Assembly (NCBI GenBank): GCA_033675265.1
Contig: JAUJYZ010001345.1
Coordinates: 233,501 to 297,500, forward strand
Length of the DNA stretch: 64,000 nucleotides
Source of the DNA: Actinostola sp. cb2023
Taxonomy: Eukaryota > Cnidaria > Anthozoa > Actiniaria > Actinostolidae
Reading direction: 5' to 3'
How positions within the stretch are numbered: position 1 is the stretch's first letter; every line of letters begins with the position of its first letter. The position numbers were made by a program, and so were the translations under genes. This document shows, piece by piece, positions 47,001 through 57,200 of this stretch. The notes beneath the pieces are model-generated. The model worked only from the letters and a program-made list of their open reading frames with translations. It did no database searches and had not been told where the DNA came from.

Positions 47001-48869
47001 TGGAACAACTGGGTCTGCCTCTTCTCTTGCTTGGTCAGTCTCAAACAGCTTTGATGATGGTATTCTTGACAACGCCCAAGTCACATCCATATTACAGGAT
47101 AATCGATATTCAGGTGTCGTAGACATGAATGGCTCGTTTCCCATTTGACCAAGAAATGTAGTAACAGTAGGACGTCTTCCATAGGCCGAACACTCCAGAA
47201 TTTCGTTATGGTCAGCAGTGTTCCCTAGAGACCTTTTCCTTTGTGTATGATCAGCAAGAGCTTCAGGTGGTGGAGGCATTGGACCAAATACCTTTCTCTG
47301 ATAGACAACAACTGTTGTAGCATGGGTCGTATTTTTGCCATCTAGTGTTTCTTCATTAATATCATTATTATCCGAAGCAAACTGGACAAAATTACCAGGG
47401 ATTATATTGGATGGTATCATGACATTAACACTCCGTGATTTAGCTAATATTTCTTTAGCAAGCCCAGTGTCTACCCTTTCGATTTCATCGTAGGACGAAC
47501 AATGTCCTAATCGATTTAAGATGGTCACTATCTCCTTGGATCCAGTAATGTGGCGTACAGCCATTGCCAGTCCAACATGCTTCGGCAGTTTTATGCGACC
47601 ATGAGATAAACAGTGCACCATGTCCTGAGCTAAACAAAGAACTCTCCTCTCGTCAGATACGTTACTGCATTGTGAATCAAATCTTGCATCTAAGTCATCG
47701 CTTGTGATTAGCCAGCGTAGAAACAAGTAGAGATCTGGAGGTACTAACGATTTTGCTCTCTCTAATTCTATATCATTCGAACTGAGTGGGTACAGCGATA
47801 TACTATTACATTCCTTGATACTGCCTTTTAACATTTTTGCTGCTTTATAAACCACACTTTCCGCAGACTCACTGTTCTCTTTTTGTAGCAACTCTGGCTG
47901 ATCATTCCTTTGTGCGGCAGCGCCATTGATCACATCCATCAACGAGATTTCACTTGAGTAGACTAGCTCTGAAATGTCTCTCCGATAAGGTTGTTGAAAC
48001 ACTATTCTCTCTCCAAAATGATTCTTCATGCGAAACTTAAGATTCTGGGTTTTATACTTATGGCCGTCTACCCCTTGTTTTTCAAGAAGACCAATGTACT
48101 TGTTCAACAAGGAAGACATATCAAAAGCTTTCCAAGCTTTTATGCCTATTTCTATTTCAGATACAAGTTCCTGAAAGGCTTGATCGTAAGCTGATTCCTT
48201 TTTCTCGTCTTCCGGAAGACATTGCCACTTCAGGTTAGAAAGGCTGGTATAAGAAGCATAGCAAGTTTTGTGGTACCTAGCCTCTGCCGCTACTAAGTCG
48301 TTCTTAACTCCAAGTAAAATGCGTATCATATCGTCATCATCTTTTGCATTGGCACACTGCATGATGGTCTCACAAGCCTCTATTGTGCTAATATTTATCA
48401 TTACCTTGTTTTTTTTCTTGTACGATCGATTTTTACAAAATAGACATTTTGACCAATCATGTGGAGGAGCTGTTGATCGAGATGTTCTGGTAACCTCAGT
48501 GGCATGTCTAGGATCTTTATCGCTCTTATCATCGTTTGCACTTGATCGTTTTGTGGCGTGCTTGATATTATGTGCACTGGTATAAGATGAGTAGCAAGAG
48601 TGATGCCAAACTATTTCATGTTGAAACAGTTCATCACTATCAAGCGAGAGCCTGTCATGAACATCATCCTTCCTTACATTTAATGCCGTTATAAGGTTGA
48701 TTATTGAGGGTTCCTTTGCGGTTCTAGGGACATCTTTCGTGTCTACTTGGCAAATTACACATTTTGCAAAGTTTGTTATCCTACATTTCTTTTTCTTTGG
48801 TGGAACAGGTAGATCAAATTCTTCTTCACACTCATTATCGGCCATAACGGCTGAAATAAACCCAATCAT
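44020..48869 (-). pseudogene. Academ-like transposase with XPG/FEN1-like domain, one frameshift
   Basis: The frame 48869-45114 (1251 codons; alternative start nine codons in, MADNEC) continues in a second frame to 44020. N-terminus: two zinc modules with the same layout, CVICQ (residue 37) then HHSCYSSYTS, and CLFCKN (about 142) then YHKTCYASYTS. The middle is a long helical transposase-like region. The second frame has HEEADTRMM, SPDTDVLLL and ALTGCDSTSSLAGIGKTKSW, matching the acidic residues and helix-hairpin-helix of XPG/FEN1 nucleases, and a CXC-type cluster near the end (CTRNCSCSSNGLACTESCKC). The frame is open upstream of 45051, so the break lies in a GA run at about 45141-45152. A single-base indel in that microsatellite is the simplest cause; sequencing error is possible. 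Otherwise there are no stops over about 1,600 codons, so the copy is young. Confidence 0.78.
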
Positions 48870-50164
48870 CTTTTATTAGCAATCCACAAAGGAACTATTA
48901 CCGAGCAAAGCAAGAGCCGGAAAACAAGTGACAGGCCTGCAGTTCTATTATCATGACTTACCTAAGAAAGACTTGTCAACTTGTGGGACTCACTCATTCG
49001 ACACTCATATGTCACTATGGACATTTATTATTCAGGTCTATGGACATGATGTTATTGTATATGGCTTGCAAACAAGTAATCAACATTTCCAGTGAAGCCT
49101 GTAGAATAGTAACTGCACATGTAGTCATCGAATTGATGCTAGTTTTTCGATGCAAATAATTAAATGATAACAAAATCATGCTCAATAAAAAAAGTATACT
49201 TACAGTACTACTAGAACGAGAGGTCGATAGCAATGAACTATGAACATGTATTTGGCTTGCAAACAACTCCCTCGTGGTAGTCGACATTTACAGTGAAACC
49301 TGAAGAATACTGCATATTTAGACATTGAATTGATGCTAGTTGTTTTGGTGTAAATTAGTACAAATCAAATGAGAAAAAAAGTTGTATTCTAGAAGCCACT
49401 GTTAGAAATCATTATCAATTTCATAAAAAAACACATCTACTTACAGTATAACTAGAGATGCCAACAACATATGTTAGAGTTTAAATGTATTATACATCCA
49501 CAAAAATGGCTTGGGGATATTTATTCAGACTGGGTTACAGCAGTAGATCAAGATAAAACTTAGGAATCAAAGTTAAAATCGCCAACTAGTGGACTCGAAA
49601 CTTGACGAAGTGAATTATAGTTTATTTGTTTCTTTTAAAGAATATATTGCAGTATAAAAAGATTGGTTTTGAAATCTGATGGTAATAAACTATTCAAACT
49701 ATGTCTATTAAAGTTAATTTAGGCTATTAAATGACACTTACATGATGAAATGCTCAGACAAACTTGACCTTCAAATCCGCCATTTTGAATTTCCCTCTCT
49801 GCATGGAAACGAGGCTGGTCAAGGGCCACTGAGATACCTGGGATTTATCAGCCCGATTTTATTGTAGAAGGCATGAATTTGTGTTAAATGATAAAAACAT
49901 TGTTTATTGAAAATAGACAAGATCCATTTAAACGAAAAAAACATTTAGATGTATTCGCATTTTTGATTTTAAAAAAAAATTCAATTAATACCCAACGACT
50001 AACCAAGCAAGCCACATAGATTTTCTTAAAAAATACCCGTCAAAAATGAAATTAATTTTAATCAAGAAATTAAATCCTCAACATTGACCCTCTCTATATA
50101 ATTATTAATGCTAATTATGTATTTAGAGCGACGTTTTACAGATTTATAACAACAATTCAATGTG
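48870..50164. other. 5' non-coding part of the Academ-like element
   Basis: Two segments resemble each other: about 49058-49160 and about 49255-49350 share a GGCTTGCAAACAA string followed by ACAGTGAA..CTG.AGAAT and GAATTGATGCTAGTT. They look like a local duplication in the leader region. No other feature. Confidence 0.45.
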
Positions 50165-50579
50165 TTCTTCATTAGCCTCGTTTCCATGCTGAACTTCCAG
50201 TAGTCTACAAAAACATGCCCATAACTTGAGACCGACCCCACAATTTGACTTTACTACCTATCTAGTGTTATTCAGCAGGGTTCAATCTATCTGAATCCAC
50301 TTTTCGACCTTTTCTGTGGTGTAAAGTAAACCAACTCAAAAATTAAAGCCTTTATTGGAATTGGCTCTCCGACTAATTGGTGTAATGCCCGATAGAGCGG
50401 GTGAGGCCGAAATTAAATCTTCATCCTATAACATCCGATGACTCAGCATTTTCTTTTCAATAGGTTAATATACTCAGTACTGAGTTTTCCTATTGTTTCT
50501 GGTAATGAACTGATTGTTTTCGATTCCCTTGAGGATAAAGAGCAATATAAAAACGATGCGTTTTCAAACGAAAACGGAG

Positions 50580-50889
50580 CACAGGAAGCCCATGCTGTGG
50601 TTTTGTGGAGAATATCGTAAAAATATTTTTTCCTGTAAATACTGTAATAAAAGACTTGAAACTGTGGTAGTGTCTTGTGGACACAACGGTTAATATCAAC
50701 AACGGTTAATATGGTCAACGGACACTTATTTTTGTCCCGATTGATACATTTCCATGCATTCTTAGGGAGCAGTCATTATTTATGGTGGGGTAGGGGTGCA
50801 TGGGTGATTTTGAGGCCGAGGTCAGTTATTTTACATGAAAAATTATTTTTACGATATTCTCCACAAAACAACAGCTTGGGCTTCCTGTG
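50580..50889. mobile_element. Inverted-repeat MITE with CACAGGAAGCCC ends
   Basis: The arm 50580-50630 (CACAGGAAGCCCATGCTG, then GTTTTGTGGAGAATATCGTA) pairs with 50833-50889. The terminal 12-mer equals the dispersed motif at 168, 12357 and 42475, so this is probably the intact form of that family. Non-coding. It lies about 0.4 kb upstream of the FBXL6 start codon. Confidence 0.65.
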
Positions 50890-51244
50890 AACGGAGTAGT
50901 GTGGACGGGGCCTTAGTTTTTCCCATCCCAGTCCGCAAGCCCGCAAGGGATGATTTTAATATTCGGTACCATTTTCTCTCGGTGAAAATGAGGATTCGGA
51001 GAAAAATCACGTTCAGTCTCGGATCATCTATACTGATATTAAATTATTTTTCAAAAAGGTGAGAAATAATTAATTTTTAAGTTTGTACCTTTTAAGAACC
51101 TTTTATTGTGATAGTTGTGTAGCAACTTGTGTGTAGCTATTTTTTGAGGTTTTCTATATATGCCGCGTCTCCGTCCCACGTCCCCACCTCCCCCGCCACC
51201 CGTTCCTGTGGCCGGGAAAGTCTGGGTCTATAAACATTTCCAAG
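50890..51244 (+). promoter_or_regulatory. Presumed FBXL6 upstream region
   Basis: The region between the MITE and the FBXL6 leader becomes GC-richer at 51165-51220. CCAAGATGGTGG at 51239-51250 resembles the YY1-type motif often found at metazoan housekeeping start sites. The transcription start cannot be placed from sequence alone. Confidence 0.35.
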
Positions 51245-51274
51245 ATGGTGGACGAAGAAGTTGTTGTATTATAA
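51245..51274 (+). promoter_or_regulatory. Possible short upstream ORF in the FBXL6 leader
   Basis: ATG at 51245 opens nine codons (MVDEEVVVL) that end at TAA (51272-51274), 17 bp before the main ATG. If transcribed, it could limit initiation at the main start. An additional ATG at 51160 opens a 39-codon frame. Both depend on where transcription starts. Confidence 0.35.
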
Positions 51275-51291
51275 AATAACTTGGTAAAACT

Positions 51292-54200
51292 ATGTCAAAC
51301 AAAGAAAGAAAGCACCGAAAAGGTATCTTTGGGGTTCGTATATCAGCTAATAAACAACTTCGTCCATTTGGTCGCTACTCGGATCCCTTTTCTTCTGATG
51401 ACAGCGAGGATTCGGACTATGAACCGACGGCCAAACATGACAATGAGAACGAAGAAATGTCTTCTGAGCAAGATTGTTTAGCCTCTGAGATACATTCAGG
51501 CAACATTCAAAAAAGACAAAAGAACTTTACTGGCAGAAAGAAGCCAAAACCGTTGTCTGTTGACATCGAGAGCAAAATATCGTCATATAAATCGTGGTCA
51601 GATTTAATACCAAGTGAAGTTTTACTGCATATTTTCACGTACTGTGTTGAGAGTCAAGGTGCAATTCCACTATTAAGTAGGTATGTTGCATAATAACGAG
51701 CTAGTTTTCTACGTCTTGTACATGTGTACAACTGAAGGGAACTCCCAGACGGGACGGGAATTGAGGGGTTGGGTACTGACGTCTGACGACCAAATTTTGG
51801 GTGAGTAGATGAGAACCCTTTGCCTTACTCTCACACTCATCCCTGCTTATTTGTTATGTACATAATTTGCAGTTTAATTTAGAGCTGTGACAGCAAGACC
51901 TTTACTTGTCTATTTCAATATTTGTCTTGACTTGGCTACCATTATGCCAAGGAATGACTGCTCCACTGCCATTCTGGGTCCCTGCTACTTATAATATAAA
52001 CTTGAGTTAAACTGCAGAATACCCCACCATGGCAAGCTACGCCCCTGCTCTCTAGTAGAACAAAGCAGCTTGTATTCACGTCAACACGTCCCTGTCTTGC
52101 TCACTAGTAGAACAAAGCAGCTTGTATTCACGTCAACACATCCCTGTCTTGCTCACTAGTAGAACAAAGCAGCTTGTATTCACGTCAACACGTCCCTGTC
52201 TTGCTCACTAGTAGAACAAAGCAGCTTGTATTCACATCAACACGTCCCTGTCTTGCTCACTAGTAGAACAAAGCAGCTTGTATTCACGTCAACCCGTCCC
52301 TGTCTTGCTCACTAGTAGAACAAAGCAGCTTGTATTCACGTCAACACATCCCTGTCTTGCTCACCAGTAGAACAAAGCAGCTTGTATTCACGTCAACACG
52401 TCCCTGTCTTGTTCACTAGTAGAACAAAGCAGCTTGTATTCACGTCAACACATCCCTGTCTTGCTCACCAGTAGAACAAAGCAGCTTGTATTCACATCAA
52501 CACGTCCCTGTCTTGCTCTCTAGTAGAACAAAGCAGCTTGTATTCACGTCAACACGTCCCTGTCTTGCTCACTAGTAGAACAAAGCAGCTTGTATTCACG
52601 TCAACACGTCCCTGTCTTGCTCACTAGTAGAACAAAGCAGCTTGTATTCACATCAACACGTCCCTGTCTTGCTCACTAGTAGAACAAAGCAGCTTGTATT
52701 CACGTCAACACGTCCCTGTCTTGCTCACTAGTAGAACAAAGCAGCTTGTATTCACGTCAACACATCCCTGTCTTGCTCACCAGTAGAACAAAGCAGCTTG
52801 TATTCACGTCAACACGTCCCTGTCTTGCTCACTAGTAGAACAAAGCAGCTTGTATTCACGTCAACACATCCCTGTCTTGCTCACCAGTAGAACAAAGCAG
52901 CTTGTATTCACATCAACACGTCTCTGTCTTGCTCTCTAGTAGAACAAAGCAGCTTGTATTCACGTCAACATGTCCCTGTCTTGCTCACTAGTAGAACAAA
53001 GCAGCTTGTATTCACGTCAACACATCCCTGTCTTGCTCACCAGTAGAACAAAGCAGCTTGTATTCACATCAACACGTCCCTGTCTTGCTCACTAGTAGAA
53101 TGAAGCAGCTTGTATTCACATCAACACATCCCTGTCTTGCTCACTAGTAGAACAAAGCAGCTTGTATTCACATCAACACGTCCCTGTCTTGCTCACTAGT
53201 AGAATGAAGCGGCTTGTATTCACGTCAACACGTCCCTGTCTTGCTCACTAGTAGAACAAAGCAGCTTGTATTCACATGTTACTGCGTTTATGCATTGACG
53301 TGAATATACAAGCTGCTTCGATCGATCGTTCTACTAGAGAGCAAGACAGGTACGCATTGCTATGAATACAAACTGCTTCATTCTACTAGAGAGCAAGATA
53401 GGGACGTGTTGAACAGTTAACACATTGACCAGTTGACGTTAACCAGTTTACATGAATATGTCAGAGAGATTTCAAGCATGTACGTACACGTACACTTTAT
53501 ATGTTATACAGTCCTGATGCCTACTGCTTGCTTTAAGGGGGTATAGCTTCCCATGGTGGAGGATTCTGCAATTGTTCCAAAACTTACATGTACATGTAAT
53601 AATTATTGTTCCTGTTATTTTTAAGCTAAAACAAAAACCCTTGTTTTGTAATCACCTTGTTTTGTAATCATCATTCTACCCCTATGTCTATATGCACACC
53701 TATAAGATCTCAGACATAAACCCATACCAACTATTGAAACCTGATGTGACTAATTAGGTTATCTAAAGTATGCAACAGATGGAACATAATGTCCAAGGAA
53801 CCAAAACTGTACAAAAAAATGGACCTTGGCAAACTGGGAAAATATAGCATTGCAAGTGATACCCTGATTAGGCAACTACTTACTAGAGGGCTATCAGGGG
53901 CTGAGGAACTGAATCTTGAAGGGTGGATAAAACTTACAGACAAGGGTGTTGAGGTTAGTACATGTACATAGTTTATGATTCACCAACTCTGTCTTTTTGC
54001 ATGTTGGACTTCCTGTCAGTGGTAGAAATTACACAGAGAACCTATGTCTAAAAATTAAATGATTATTGCTGGCAGAACTGATACAAATGTAGGACTTTTC
54101 AGCAAGATCTGATTCTATCATTTTGTCTGTCTAATGAATTCTCTTGTGATTTCAGCTTGTTGCAAAGACTTGCAAAAATCTCAAATCCTTGTCTCTTTCG

Positions 54201-57200
54201 AACTGCGAAGGACTGTCTCCTAAATTCCTGAGTATCCTGGCAAATGGACAGTGCTCAAGACTCTCAAGTATAGATGTGTCAGGGACCAAAGTAAGGTTTA
54301 TGATTCTGCAAAGTTATTTTTACCTACAAGGGTGGTGGTTGGCAAAGGCTGGGGGGAGGGGGGGGGGGGGGATTTGACAGGCAAGGCCTCCCTAAGAGTG
54401 GGGAGTTTTACATCATGGATATTTGATGCCCTTCAAAGTATGTACATGCTCCCTGCTTCCTGCTCCCCCTATTCACTTTTAATGTCTATTAATTGAGTTG
54501 AGACAGGATTAATATGATCTAGAGAGGCAGAGAAGGCAAATCTAGATGTTTGTAAGGCTACGTTGATTATGTATACAATATGGGGGGCGGGGGAGGGGGG
54601 TCAGAGGAATTTTTTTAAGTTTGATTTTTTTTTTTTTTTTTGCGATCCCCCCTTAGTATAGCATAATAAGTTTTTTTAGAATGCCCCCCCCCCCCCCCCC
54701 CCCCCCCAAAAAAAGTCAGGTGTTTCATGGTACCTTAGGCAATCCAATCAGAGGTTTGATACCGGGAACTTGGTTTTGATTGCAAGGAAAAGAAGAAGAA
54801 AAAAGGAAAATAGAAGAAAATCAAATAACCAGTCACTGCACAGATTGCACAAAAGATGCAGTGAAGTGCTTCATATTTTGTTAACACTAGAATGTGCATC
54901 AATGAAGAAATAGAAAACGAGCGCGCATGCTATGTGCATGTTTTAGAGCACGTGGGGACTGATCAGAACACAAGAGAAGTGTTTACGCGTCGTGCTTGTC
55001 AACACTTCTCGAGTCTTCTGATCAGTCCCCAAGTCCTTTATTTACCATTTCTTCAACATTTAAGATTTTCCTGAATTGTAGATAGATCATGGATCACTAA
55101 GAAATCTGCTACTTCAACATGGAAGTAATTTAAAGGAAATACTCTTGAGAAACTGTAAAGGATTCCCTGGCTCTGTCGTTTTACCTATGCTACAGGTACT
55201 AGCAAATCTATGGTGTAACAGTTCTACCTGTATCTGTTAATAGACCTTTCCCATATTCACTTTGATGACAACAAACAATGGTTTCAGGTTGAGAATGAGG
55301 TAGACAAAATACAGGGTCTAACCTAGTGTCGACCTGGTGCTATTGTTTGTTGGCATTGAAGTAGAATGTGGCAAAGGTCTATTGAATGTTTTTATTGTTG
55401 TAATTATTATTCAGGAATTGTGTCCCAATCTGCAACATCTTGACTTGTCAGGAACTCTAGTCAGACAAATAAAGATTGAACTTCTCCAGGTGAAGTAGAT
55501 TTCCTATCCTATCCTATCCTATCCTATCCTATCCTATCCTATCCTATCCTATCCTATCCTATCCTATCCTATCCTATCCTATCCTATCCTATCCTATCCT
55601 ATCCTATCCTATCCTATCCTATCCTATCCTATCCTATCCTATCCTATCCTATCCTATCCTATCCTATCCTATCTTATCCTATCCTATCCTATCCTATCTT
55701 ATCCTATCCTATCCTATCCTATCTTATCCTATCCTATCCTTTCCTTTCTTATCTTTCCCTTACTTTGTCTTCCCATTCTTTCATTCATGCACTTGTCCTC
55801 TCACCTTTTCTTACTTCTTATGTTCTGCCATTCTGCCTATCTACATACAAATTCGAAGAACGTTTCATACAACATAGTTACAGATTTAAATTTGCCCTTG
55901 CTTTATATTCATTTGTTTTATCGTCTTTTTTTCTCTCTTTTTCAGGAAGATTGTCCAAACCTTAAAACTCTATTACTGGCCAATATGTGGCCACAGCCAT
56001 CCTACATTTATTCCAGGCACTCAAAAACAGTTAAGCGGGTTACAGACGAGCAAGTTTTCTATGACAAGTTTTGAATTGACAAGTTTTATTTGCTCGTCTG
56101 TAAAGGAAATCTTGTCAAGTTTTCTTTTACGTTTCCTTTACAGACCAGCAGATTTCCTTTACAGAGGAGCAAATAAAACTTGTCAATGCAAGACTTGTCA
56201 TAGAAAACTTGCTCGTCTGTAACCGGCTTTAAGAGTCTTCTCTTCATATTCCATGAATATCGCCCTTTCAGACACCTATGAAATTTCTCTGGAACAAAGC
56301 ACGCACCTCTTTTTGAATAATCATAACAAAGTGATGAACACTTGTCTCCCAACTGTAGATCCCCATTCCTAGGTCATTCATTCAATCAATCAATCAATCA
56401 ATCAATCCATCAATCAATCAATCAATCATTCAATCACTCAATCAATCACTCAATTGGCTTTATTTATTCACAATAAGTTTAGTGCACCGCAATAATAATA
56501 ATAATAATAATAAATGCTGATGTGGTCATGAGATTCCAAAGCCAAACTGCATTGTAATCACAACTAATGATTCGTTTTTTGTGTTTGTTGTGTTCTGAAT
56601 TCGACTCTCCTTGAAGCAATTTCCCTCGGGTCTGTTTTTGATGGTCCGTAGTAACGCGAGTCCATAATATCGAGAGTAAGTTTTAGTAACCTTATATTTC
56701 CAGATCTTCTCCGTAAGCGGAGTGTCCGCATTAGCGGGGTGTACGTAATAGCGAGGTGTCTGCATTAGCGGGGTGTCCGTAATAGCGGGGTGGCCGTAAT
56801 ATCAGGGTGGCCGTAATAGCGGGATGGCCGTAATAGCAGGGTGGCCGTAATAGCGGGGTGGCCATAATAGCGGGGTGGCCGCGATAGCTAAGCGTCCGCA
56901 ATGCGAGAGTTGACTTGCAGAAAACCTAAGAGGGTCTTTTTGATAGAAATGTCTGCCATAATACTAGTATTATGGTCTCTTGTGTCTGCCGCATCCAGTT
57001 TTCACAACCAACGCCAGAAAAATGTTACGACAAAATTTTGATGCACCATTGCGTGCAATATTGCTGCACAGTGTGTCCATCCCTGCAACATTGCTCGCAA
57101 TTGACTGCGCGCGCTCACATGATACAATTGTTTACAATGTTGTATCGATTCTACAGCAAACATTGCGTGCAACATGTTACAAGGGGTGGACAAACGCTGC

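Larger units (their letters stand above)
43178..50330 (-). mobile_element. Academ-like DNA transposon, about 7.15 kb
   Basis: Long terminal inverted repeats: left about 43178-43345, right about 50165-50330 on the complement. They share AATAACACTAGATAGGTAGT, AAATTGTGGGGTCGGTCTCA and AGCATGGAAACGAGGCT with few mismatches (over 90% by eye). Subterminal relatives of GCATGGAAACGAGGCTG occur inside each end (about 43870 and 49802). The single large minus-strand gene fills most of the interior. Outer borders and target duplication could not be fixed. Assignment to Academ rests on the XPG-like nuclease plus Cys-rich modules and long terminal repeats, as in the AcademX group; this is from family knowledge, not a search. 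Confidence 0.75.

Noticed and set aside
52053..53277. CRISPR or tandem coding repeat
   Set aside because: Pure 52-bp minisatellite inside intron 1 of FBXL6; no spacers and no open frame through it.
54684..54707. Long C run as a functional G-quadruplex partner
   Set aside because: Homopolymer length is unreliable in assemblies and it lies in a low-complexity intron patch.
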